DNA of 22,574 bases, taken from positions 1 to 22,574 of the IMG/VR virus record IMGVR_UViG_3300048690_000251; one strand, 5' to 3'. The notes under the pieces were generated by a model. That model saw only the letters and a list, made by a program, of their open reading frames with translations. It did no database searches and was not told the origin of the DNA. The position numbers and the translations under genes were made by a program. Shown here one piece after another: positions 16,441 to 22,574 of the stretch (its first letter is position 1; every line of letters begins with the position of its first letter). The stretch is from a virus.

Positions 16441-16665
16441 TTACGTTCCAATTTTTGGCATTAATTCCGAGAGTATTTTCTTGGCTTCTGCTGAATCATC
16501 ATTAATCCATCCCTTTTTTGTGAATCGAGGTAATTTCCCACCACCGACAATTGAACTTGATGGCAGTGGAGTAGTTGTGTATTTTATATCGTCGATGACG
16601 ACATCTTCTTTCACGAAATCGTAACCAAAGAAGAAAGATTGATTGAGTTTGATGACGTTTTTCAT
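16441..16665 (-). CDS. Small hypothetical protein (74 aa)
   Basis: ATG start 4 nt after the esterase gene's stop. The product starts with MKNVIKLNQSFFFGYDFVKE, is beta-like in the middle (VVIDDIKYTTTPL), then has a Gly/Lys-rich loop (SSIVGGGKLPRFTKKG) and a C-terminal helix (DSAEAKKILSELMPKIG). No known domain is recognised. Its position right behind the esterase could mean it works with that protein or with tail assembly; the sequence does not show which. Confidence 0.65.
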   Translation of the reverse strand: MKNVIKLNQSFFFGYDFVKEDVVIDDIKYTTTPLPSSSIVGGGKLPRFTKKGWINDDSAEAKKILSELMPKIGT

Positions 16666-16669
16666 TTTA

Positions 16670-17848
16670 TTATTTTTTCTTTAAAGTAAGGGTGAAATAC
16701 TGATCGGCGAGTAGTACGCCAGCGTCTGAGCGGAGATAAATGGCATTGCCCACACAGTAAGGATACCCTTTGTTGGCGGTAAGGGCAAAATTATCCTCAA
16801 CTTGTACTGGGATAGCACAGATCATGTTGTTCCCACCAGGATAATTCATTCCTGTAACTGTTAAAATAATTTCGGTCGCATATTCCAAGCATGTTACCGA
16901 AGCCGCTGTTGCTCCGCCGAATAGCGTCACAGTAAGAGGATTCGAGGTTTTCAACATTCTATCTATGAGTGCTTTCAGCCCTAAATCAGTTAGCAATTTT
17001 TCGCCTAATGCGAGATTTGGCTTGCCAACTAACGCAGCTATTTCATCACTAATAGTAATCGATGGAAGTGGATTATCAAAACTTCCAGGAAATTTTTCGG
17101 TGCTTGCGCCTTGCAGTATGTTGCCCATTTTTTTGCCTTTGTTATAAAGTTCAATAGTTTTTTCAAAAAATCTAAAAGCTATTAGCTTCATTCCTTTGTA
17201 ATCCCAGTGATTAGCATCCCAGAAAGTTGCATTTTTCACTGAAATCAAGCTGTACCGATTGTTTGTTTTAACAATTCTAGCAATTGAATCATTACGAGCA
17301 ATTTGTATTTCTGGCAATGCAGAAAATAATATTGGCAATTCAAGGCCAATATCAGCTATTAATCGATTGTGGTATTCGATCGTTTTTTGTCGCCAAATAT
17401 CTTCGGCAACACTGCTAGCATCGTTAATCCCTTGGGTATACCAAACGATCGGGAAAATATCTGTTCCCAGCAAAGCCATAGCCGCCTTAATCCGAGTGAT
17501 GGCAGTAGTGTAATACCCCGAATCTCCCCCCCAGTCCGCGATCTTGCTCCCACCTTGCCCTGTTTTTACAAGATAAACTTCACCAAGCCAAGAATTTAAA
17601 AGTACTGAGCGAAGCAGCCCAACTTCCCATCCGTGTCGTCCTTCAATTACCCCAGAGGGGTAAGAACCAGAGATCTCGGTGTGGCCAAGTAAATTGTTAA
17701 TACCTATGGCTAAATCTTCAAATAACATGGTATTGTTATTTAGGATTTTCACAGCTCGGTTTGGCTTTAGTTCAAATGGATTGCAATCAGAATTGAATGC
17801 AAGGCCACCAGAATTAGATTCTCCATTAAAAATGATCAGTATTTTCAT
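16670..17848 (-). CDS. SGNH/SASA-type carbohydrate esterase in the tail operon (392 aa)
   Basis: Residues 1-230 carry the SGNH hydrolase blocks in the form typical of sialate/acetyl-xylan esterases (SASA, DUF303): Ser11 in FNGESNSGG (nucleophile), Gly99/Gly100 in KTGQGGSKIADW, Asn142 in YTQGINDA, and the Asp211-Ala-Asn-His214 pair in FWDANHWDYKG. These would remove acetyl groups from polysaccharide. A linker at about 240-300 precedes a beta-rich C-terminal domain (about 300-392; VTLFGGATAASVTC, ILTVTGMNYPGGNN, DQYFTLTLKKK), which may attach the enzyme to the tail. There is no signal peptide, as expected for a virion protein. The gene lies between the putative tail tube and chaperone genes, an unusual place for receptor-degrading enzymes. 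Catalytic blocks are clear; substrate and virion location are inferred. Confidence 0.85.
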   Translation of the reverse strand: MKILIIFNGESNSGGLAFNSDCNPFELKPNRAVKILNNNTMLFEDLAIGINNLLGHTEISGSYPSGVIEGRHGWEVGLLRSVLLNSWLGEVYLVKTGQGGSKIADWGGDSGYYTTAITRIKAAMALLGTDIFPIVWYTQGINDASSVAEDIWRQKTIEYHNRLIADIGLELPILFSALPEIQIARNDSIARIVKTNNRYSLISVKNATFWDANHWDYKGMKLIAFRFFEKTIELYNKGKKMGNILQGASTEKFPGSFDNPLPSITISDEIAALVGKPNLALGEKLLTDLGLKALIDRMLKTSNPLTVTLFGGATAASVTCLEYATEIILTVTGMNYPGGNNMICAIPVQVEDNFALTANKGYPYCVGNAIYLRSDAGVLLADQYFTLTLKKK

Positions 17849-17856
17849 GGATTAAA

Positions 17857-18411
17857 TCAAGATTTAAGGACAATGCCACAAACGAACACGCCAGATCCTT
17901 TGAGCTGGAAAGTGCGCTCTTGTTGTCCAGCAGAAGCAACGTTATTTGCTTTGCTGCTAATTTTAACATTAGCAGCTCGACGCTCATATACAGCGTCTCC
18001 ACTAGCAGTTATTTGATTCATATAAGTATCCATAACTACAAGGCGATCTGTATTAAGTTCGTTACTTGCTTGGATCAATAAATCATAAGGCAAATCATAG
18101 CCAGTAGGAGTAGTTGCTGCTGCCATGTCTACTGCGATTTGCCCCATTATAGTAGCAGTAGACTCGTTAGTTTGACCACTGTCAGAACCGCCTAGGTAGT
18201 AGCGAGTGTCGGCGTTTTTATCTAGCCCTAATTCGGCAGTCGTCGCCGATTCGATCAAATTTGCATTAGTCAACGCAGGCATTCCCGCAATATTGGTAAT
18301 CAACTTCTGCCCTCCAGCATTAAAAGCTGCTCCATAAGTAGGTACTAATAAGCTCCCTAAAAACACCCACACAAGACAATTTCTACCCTGTAAAATAATC
18401 TCTCCAGCCAT
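17857..18411 (-). CDS. Putative major tail (tube) protein
   Basis: The 184-aa product with ATG start has Gly/Ala/Thr/Asn-rich beta-type sequence without membrane helices except a mildly hydrophobic N-terminal strand (NCLVWVFLGSLLVPTYG). Segments such as NANLIESATTAELGLDKNADTR, GYDLPYDLLIQASNELN and ERTFQLKGSGVFVCGIV resemble the alternating beta/loop structure of siphovirus tail tube subunits. There is no unmistakable motif, so the call depends on its place: after the neck/terminator-type genes and before the chaperone and tape measure. A major capsid-associated protein is less likely given its size and position. Confidence 0.55.
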   Translation of the reverse strand: MAGEIILQGRNCLVWVFLGSLLVPTYGAAFNAGGQKLITNIAGMPALTNANLIESATTAELGLDKNADTRYYLGGSDSGQTNESTATIMGQIAVDMAAATTPTGYDLPYDLLIQASNELNTDRLVVMDTYMNQITASGDAVYERRAANVKISSKANNVASAGQQERTFQLKGSGVFVCGIVLKS

Positions 18412-18444
18412 TGATAACCTCTATACCTGTAAACTCAACTTTTT

Positions 18445-18861
18445 TTAAATCGCTGTGTTGTTGATCGAGTAAGTCAACTGCTCCTCTCGATCGATCTCCG
18501 CTTCCAGATGCGATTCCTCAATCGCCGCTGATAGCTGTCTAATAATCCATTCCTTTACGAGATTTAGATCCTTAGATCGATCGTGCTGAATCAATCTAAA
18601 CCGATAACCAGTAATTACACCATTGCTGGTAAGATATTGGCGCGGCTTTAAATTGGGCTTGAAAATCAAGCATTCAATCCCCGATCGCTTCCATTCGGTG
18701 GGCGGATCTTTATCCCGATTTTTGACGATGTAAATTGCGGGGATTTCAACAGGGAGTTTGTTCACCGTGTAAGCGTATTTGCCCAAATAATCCTGCAAAA
18801 CTACTAACTTTAAATGCGAGTACAGATCGCCAGTACCGCTAAATAGATCGCGCAAAGGCAT
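18445..18861 (-). CDS. Putative tail terminator/completion protein (138 aa)
   Basis: ATG at 18861 with a good GGAGG about 9 nt upstream; it overlaps the preceding gene by 23 nt. The sequence resembles the mixed alpha/beta layout of small tail terminator proteins: an N-terminal helix (DLYSHLKLVVLQDYLGKY), strands (EIPAIYIVKN, IECLIFKPN, GYRFRLIQH), a helix (LVKEWIIRQLSAAIEES) and a C-terminal strand (EQLTYSINN). No diagnostic motif. Its position one gene before the tail tube fits lambda gpU-type proteins. Inference from order and shape. Confidence 0.45.
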   Translation of the reverse strand: MPLRDLFSGTGDLYSHLKLVVLQDYLGKYAYTVNKLPVEIPAIYIVKNRDKDPPTEWKRSGIECLIFKPNLKPRQYLTSNGVITGYRFRLIQHDRSKDLNLVKEWIIRQLSAAIEESHLEAEIDREEQLTYSINNTAI

Positions 18862-19249
18862 TTTTGAAAACCTCCGAGGGATTGCACAAAGCGCGGGAAT
18901 TCTGCCAGCCGATAGATCCGCTAGAACTAGCCGTGATTGCTTCTTTCAGCCACGGGGAACCAGGATCGCTCCCAATCCCCATGTAGACATCGAGAGCATA
19001 ATCAGCATCATTTATCAGCACGGCGTTGAACGGTGTAAGTCGTTCCAACCGTTGTTGACGGTAGAGATTGCCAGTATCGTATTTATCACGGGGGGATGTA
19101 ACAGTTGCGCCCGTCGATCGCACGGTAGTGCGCGGCCATGTGTATCGCTCTAGTTTTATCGCTGCTGGAGATGCTGTTTTCACAGCATCAAACACAGCAT
19201 CGGTGGCAACTTGAGCGCGGCGCATAATTGAAGCAATGTCGATCGTCAT
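18839..19249 (-). CDS. HK97 gp10-like tail completion/neck protein (136 aa)
   Basis: The protein contains a segment like the HK97 gp10 / neck family: DTGNLYRQQRLERLTP, then NDADYALDVYMGIGSDPGSPWLKEAI. The DTG.L motif, the YA..V..G strand and the aromatic PW..A ending are typical. Such proteins join head and tail. The annotated frame can start at a GTG at 19252, but I chose the ATG at 19249, with a near-perfect GGAGGTG SD and a TGATG overlap with the preceding stop. The C-terminus overlaps the next gene. Family moderate. Confidence 0.6.
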   Translation of the reverse strand: MTIDIASIMRRAQVATDAVFDAVKTASPAAIKLERYTWPRTTVRSTGATVTSPRDKYDTGNLYRQQRLERLTPFNAVLINDADYALDVYMGIGSDPGSPWLKEAITASSSGSIGWQNSRALCNPSEVFKNAFARSI

Positions 19250-19653
19250 CACTCACCTCCTGGGATAAAATAGCCCTCGACTGGATATCCGGTTAAATGG
19301 CTCAAATCGTAGCAGTAAATTGAGGCTTCCTGGGGGACGGGATCTAGATAAAGTCGCCCGTCAATTCCGCTAATTATCGCTCGATGGTTAACCTTAGTAG
19401 TTGTGCAGATTGGTAGATCGGCGAATCCCTTAATCTGCTGTTGAAACGGGGCTTCTTTTTGGATGTATCGATCGCCAGCTTTAGTCCGGTTGTCGATCTC
19501 CAAAAAAGCTGCGATTTCCGTCTCCATATAATTCGGCACATCATGCCCTCGCTCCGCATCAAATACCATGCCAGATTGAGTCTGAATATAAATAGTCGAA
19601 TTGGCGGTGAGGGGAACAGCTAGAGTCACGATCGCTAGTATATCAGCAAACAA
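19249..19653 (-). CDS. Putative neck/head-tail adaptor protein (134 aa)
   Basis: The product is small and beta-rich with a Gly/Asp-rich body (STIYIQTQSGMVFDAERGHD, YMETEIAAFLEIDNRTKAGD, HRAIISGIDGRLYLDPVPQEASIYCYDL). No ATG is available; the start is a TTG at 19653, the only plausible start after an upstream TAA. No clear family match. It is the first gene after the large terminase and is coupled to the gp10-like gene (TGATG), which suggests a head-tail joining role. A possible promoter (19690-19698) lies ahead of it. Confidence 0.5.
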   Translation of the reverse strand: MFADILAIVTLAVPLTANSTIYIQTQSGMVFDAERGHDVPNYMETEIAAFLEIDNRTKAGDRYIQKEAPFQQQIKGFADLPICTTTKVNHRAIISGIDGRLYLDPVPQEASIYCYDLSHLTGYPVEGYFIPGGE

Positions 19654-19689
19654 TATATTAGCGTTTTTACTGTCAATATATTAACAATC

Positions 19690-19698
19690 ATTCTAGCA
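19690..19698 (-). promoter_or_regulatory. Candidate extended -10 promoter before the neck/tail genes
   Basis: In the 83-nt gap after the large terminase stop, the minus strand reads TGCTAGAAT, an extended -10 element (TGnTAGAAT). No matching -35 hexamer lies at the right distance (TTGAAG is 21 nt away). It would allow the neck and tail genes to be made separately from the terminase. Confidence 0.3.
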
Positions 19699-19736
19699 CT
19701 TGGATAGTTATTTAGTCTTCAAATTTAATGAGGTAG

Positions 19737-21203
19737 TTAATCTCCGCCGAAAGCAGGGGCGTAAATTTCTTGGGGCTTCTCTCTCCGGGTTACCAAGCAG
19801 ATGTATCTCACTGCATCGGCAATGTGATCGTTAGCGTTGGTATCCACATCCGCCGGGTGGCTTTCGTCTCGCGGAACTGTTGGCATCATCGCCCAAAACT
19901 GCGTGCAGCGGGGCGATACATATAGCCCTGGATGCTCAAAATTACCCGCTCGAAACATCATCGTCCGTAAGTGCTCCCAGCCAGAAATCCGATCGCCCTT
20001 TTTGGCGGGGGAAAACCTTACGCCAGCTTGGAGAAACAGAGCTGCGATCGAGTCTCTGCCATCATTTGCAAAGCAGGCATCATCGGCAATATTATCGATC
20101 GACATTGGGTTGAATCCCCACAGCCCGCAAAATGATTTGATCCGATCGGCTGCAACGTCGATCGTCAAGTTCAGCCCCTTGATGGGATTGTTCGACTGTG
20201 CTAGATACAGCTCATCCAATAACGCGATCGAATCGCGCGAATAAAAAGTATCATTAACGGTAGAGCCAGGTGATATCGCCGCCAAATACACCGCGCATGG
20301 TGCAGCCGTGCCGTAATCCATGCCGATAAATGGCCTCCATCCTTGGGGGATAGCGTTCCAGTTGGGGGTGATGGAACGATCGCGATCGAGTACGGTAGCG
20401 AAGTAGGCACCACGAGCGATATTCCAATCGCCTTTAACATATGCCTTTTGCAGCTCCATGTCCGTAATTGTGGAGGATAGTAACAATGACAGGTATTGCT
20501 CTCGATCGAGGGTTGTATTATCCAAGTACGTGGATAAAATCGTCACTACCGTTCGTTTCGACTCTTCCTCTAGATAGGACTCCCCCGATATGCGCTGGTT
20601 GATATATCGCTTGTAAATCCACCCGTGACCAACATCGCCAGGGTTAGCGAGAATTGTTCGCCGCAATGGTACGCCCTCATGTCCGCGCAAGTTGGAAAGT
20701 AATCGATCGAGCAGCACCGGGCTAGAAAACTGCCCAGCTTCATCAATATACAGATCGATAAAAGTTTTGCCCTGAAATTTCCGATAATCTCGATCGTGTT
20801 CGAGTTGGGAGAATTTTAGAATTCCACCGCTCTTAAATCGCCAAAGTTTCTTGGTAGAGTTGTACTCGCCAGGACAATGAATCGCAAACACGTCGCGACA
20901 TACTTCCTCGAAATCTTCGATCCCATCATAGGATTTGCGAATATATAGCCCACGATATCGCTTCTTGTACTTATTCGCCCTTGCTGCAATCCTAAAAGCC
21001 ACCCCGTAAGATTTCCCACCTCCCCGCCCTCCCATCAGCGCAAGATCGTCCTCTGTGTCGATGATTCTTTTCTGCAAAGGTGTTGGCGGTCTGAGGTTAG
21101 ATGTTGATGCCAAATCTAGTCTATATGCTTTTTCGAGCCGCCCGATCGCCGCCCTAGCTGTTGGTGTTCTTGATCGAACATTGCCATATCTTTTCGCTAC
21201 CAC
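19737..21203 (-). CDS. terL: Phage terminase large subunit
   Basis: This is the ATPase/nuclease motor that packages DNA into the head. The ATPase domain has Walker A GGRGGGKS (58-65), an adenine-binding-type Q motif before it (PTPLQKRI), Walker B IDLYIDEA (Asp154-Glu155) and coupling motif ILANPG (184-189). The RNase-H-like nuclease has Asp296 in GMDYG, a middle acidic region (IDVAADRI near 350, DNIADDA near 372) and NDHIADAVRY with Asp459 and Asp463. The length of 488 aa is normal. The GTG start is preceded by GAGGAGG; the terminase small gene ends 7 nt earlier. Family certain; DNA-packaging mode (cos or pac) cannot be read from this. Confidence 0.97.
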   Translation of the reverse strand: MVAKRYGNVRSRTPTARAAIGRLEKAYRLDLASTSNLRPPTPLQKRIIDTEDDLALMGGRGGGKSYGVAFRIAARANKYKKRYRGLYIRKSYDGIEDFEEVCRDVFAIHCPGEYNSTKKLWRFKSGGILKFSQLEHDRDYRKFQGKTFIDLYIDEAGQFSSPVLLDRLLSNLRGHEGVPLRRTILANPGDVGHGWIYKRYINQRISGESYLEEESKRTVVTILSTYLDNTTLDREQYLSLLLSSTITDMELQKAYVKGDWNIARGAYFATVLDRDRSITPNWNAIPQGWRPFIGMDYGTAAPCAVYLAAISPGSTVNDTFYSRDSIALLDELYLAQSNNPIKGLNLTIDVAADRIKSFCGLWGFNPMSIDNIADDACFANDGRDSIAALFLQAGVRFSPAKKGDRISGWEHLRTMMFRAGNFEHPGLYVSPRCTQFWAMMPTVPRDESHPADVDTNANDHIADAVRYICLVTRREKPQEIYAPAFGGD

Positions 21204-21209
21204 CGATCG

Positions 21210-21836
21210 CTATGCCTCCTCGGTCATTTGCTGCTCGTGTCTCGCCAGCATCTCAGCTACGCCATAGATGCGATCGTTAGCTGTCATAATCAATCCCTCG
21301 ATCTCAAAGGTCGCCTTATCACACGATCGAACTTCTCTCAATGCACTGGCAATGATTTTAACCTGCGATACTTGCCATTGCAGTTTCTCAATGTGCTCGG
21401 CATATTCTTTTTTCGTCTGGCAATCTTTGACCTTGCAACGATTGAGAAGATGCTCAATTAAGCTCTGAGTTATTTGAGTTGACTGAATATTATTAGCACG
21501 CCCACCCTTGTTTAATTGAGCGACAATTCTCGAATCTTCTTCGATCGCTGCATAAACTTCATCAGTTGCGAGATCGGCTAATTTTTCCGCCATTGCTTTA
21601 GTCGATCGCGACTCGTCAGATGCAATTCTTTCGTCCCAAAAATGCTCTCTGCGCCACTTACAGAAGTGACTAGAGCTACTTTTCGCTCTTCTCCGCCCTT
21701 TCTGCTCTCGGTATATGTTCTCAGCCTCTGTCATTGATCGTGGCGAAGGCATGTCTCGATAACAGCAAAAAGCCAGCCAAGCACTATCCGACTTGATTTC
21801 ACCTAGTATGCGTTCATGAGCTGAGTAGTCCGTCAT
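21210..21836 (-). CDS. Putative terminase small subunit (208 aa)
   Basis: The gene lies directly upstream of the large terminase, the usual place for the DNA-recognition subunit. The N-terminal part (SDSAWLAFCCYRDMPSPRSMTEAENIY) resembles the helix-turn-helix region of small terminases, where Y.d....RS...a is common. Basic KGRRRAKSSSS and a coiled-coil-like middle (EKLADLATDEVYAAIEED, HIEKLQWQVSQVKIIASALREV) follow. The ATG start overlaps a short upstream ORF (ATGA). Small terminases diverge widely, so a diagnostic motif is not expected. Assignment from position and general architecture. Confidence 0.65.
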   Translation of the reverse strand: MTDYSAHERILGEIKSDSAWLAFCCYRDMPSPRSMTEAENIYREQKGRRRAKSSSSHFCKWRREHFWDERIASDESRSTKAMAEKLADLATDEVYAAIEEDSRIVAQLNKGGRANNIQSTQITQSLIEHLLNRCKVKDCQTKKEYAEHIEKLQWQVSQVKIIASALREVRSCDKATFEIEGLIMTANDRIYGVAEMLARHEQQMTEEA

Positions 21837-21916
21837 GATTTTAGTTTAGCGCGATCGCCAGTGCTCAAGCCAAGATATTTGCTAATCGCCTCGATCGCTT
21901 CGTCTTCAATAATCAT
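21833..21916 (-). CDS. Possible 27-aa leader ORF coupled to the small terminase
   Basis: A short frame, ATG at 21916, encodes a 27-residue acidic-to-basic peptide (MIIEDEAIEAIS...LKS) whose TGA overlaps the terminase small ATG as ATGA. The arrangement would allow termination-reinitiation. It also contains a HIP1 site. No SD is seen and it is too short to judge by composition, so it may be chance. Confidence 0.35.
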   Translation of the reverse strand: MIIEDEAIEAISKYLGLSTGDRAKLKS

Positions 21917-21966
21917 TTATTTGTGTACAAAAATCATTAAATTACCAATAAATCCCAATGATTTTC

Positions 21967-21996
21967 ATTTTACTATGTCACAGGTTTTGTCGTCAA
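21967..21996 (-). promoter_or_regulatory. Candidate sigma70-type promoter for the terminase/tail operon
   Basis: On the minus strand, TTGACG (-35, 21996-21991) is followed by an 18-nt spacer and TAAAAT (-10, 21972-21967). Each hexamer differs from consensus at one position. It lies in the 213-nt gap before the small terminase, about 130 nt upstream of its ATG, and would be suited to late-operon transcription. Confidence 0.5.
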
Positions 21997-22049
21997 TCGA
22001 TTTCTCCAAGTAGCAGGCATAGATTTCAAGAATTCAAAATATTACGCAA

Positions 22050-22448
22050 TTAGCTAAACCCAAATCCAATACCGCTAGTCGAAGCACAGTCGCAAGCATC
22101 GGGAGGTAAACTGCATAGAAATTCATTCTTACCAACTAAATTGATTAAATATCCCAACCATCGACCATACAAATCATTAGACTCAGATAGAATCTTCCCT
22201 TCGTAAAATTCGACATTGTTGGCTCGTCTCAATCCTGGCACATAAATATTTTTCTGGGCAGTGGTGCTTGTCGCCGTAATACTGGTCGGGTCGAGGTCGG
22301 CCGCAATCAATCGATCGACGATCTGCATTAGCTCATCTTCCCAAACTGAATCGATAGCCAGAGTATCTAGGTGTTTCCAGAAAAGCTCTTTCCCACGCTG
22401 GGGAATCTTGAGTAATCGAAAAATCTGCCATTTTTCCTTGTCAGTCAT
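22050..22448 (-). CDS. Hypothetical protein (132 aa) upstream of the terminase
   Basis: ATG start; the product is helix-rich in the first half (EKWQIFRLLKIPQRGKELFWKHLDTLAIDSVWEDELMQIV is one long helical region; only part is quoted here: LIAADLDPTSIT follows). A mid-section (KNIYVPGLRRANNVEF) and a Cys-rich tail (FLCSLPPDACDC) end it. I recognise no family. It precedes the terminase gene by 213 nt in the same orientation. Phages often place small regulatory or packaging-related genes here, but no specific function can be given. About 126 nt upstream, to the window edge, hold no identified gene. Confidence 0.65.
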   Translation of the reverse strand: MTDKEKWQIFRLLKIPQRGKELFWKHLDTLAIDSVWEDELMQIVDRLIAADLDPTSITATSTTAQKNIYVPGLRRANNVEFYEGKILSESNDLYGRWLGYLINLVGKNEFLCSLPPDACDCASTSGIGFGFS

Positions 22449-22574
22449 TGGTGATATTTATGTTTGCCAGTATATTTTAAGCTTTCGATCGATAGTAGTT
22501 GCCAATATTTTACTTGAAACAGGCTCAATATGCACTCAATAGAGTAAAATATATTAATCCATCGACATGGCAGC

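Noticed and set aside
19671-19676. Perfect TTGACA on the minus strand as a -35 box for the neck/tail genes
   Set aside because: No -10 hexamer lies 16-18 nt downstream (TAATAT is only about 10 nt away), and it would place the start site inside the first gene.
1-22574. CRISPR array, tRNA, insertion sequence or integrase
   Set aside because: No regularly spaced repeats, cloverleaf, transposase or recombinase motifs were seen on either strand.

Overview
The window looks like part of the late (packaging plus tail) operon of a siphovirus or prophage infecting a cyanobacterium. Every gene I can support is on the minus strand. The cyanobacterial assignment rests on the HIP1 octamer GCGATCGC (for example at 2694, 11232, 15602 and 21851) and on very many CGATCG/GATCGATC cores spread through genes and gaps alike. 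This matches a phage long adapted to a HIP1-rich cyanobacterial genome. No integrase, attachment site, tRNA or host gene is visible, so I cannot tell an integrated prophage from a free phage.

In transcription order (high to low coordinates), the window starts with an unknown 132-aa gene. A promoter-like site and a possible 27-aa leader ORF follow, then a small-terminase-like gene and a clear large terminase. Three short neck/tail-completion-type genes come next (134, 136 and 138 aa), then a probable tail-tube protein and a 392-aa SGNH/SASA-type esterase. After two small unknown genes there is a lambda G/GT-like tail assembly chaperone pair that appears to be joined by a -1 ribosomal frameshift. 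A 121-aa unknown gene and a previously untracked 55-aa two-helix membrane protein sit just before the tape measure gene. That gene encodes 3841 aa and fills half of the window. Downstream are a Rha-like regulator bracketed by two related hairpins, two small unknown genes, and homologues of lambda gpM, gpL and gpK in the lambda order. The gpK homologue runs off the left edge.

The most striking part is the tape measure protein. It carries, in order, a degenerate zincin-like segment, the tape-measure core with hydrophobic stretches, an M23 endopeptidase, a class A beta-lactamase/DD-peptidase-like serine hydrolase and a lambda-R-like (GH104) muramidase. It therefore looks like a tape measure with a three-enzyme peptidoglycan-opening kit. 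With the JAB + NlpC/P60 gpK homologue and the esterase, at least five envelope-directed or proteolytic modules are encoded in one tail operon. Also unusual is the absence of portal, protease and capsid genes between the terminase and the neck/tail genes, where siphoviruses usually keep them. The head module must lie outside the window or be missing.
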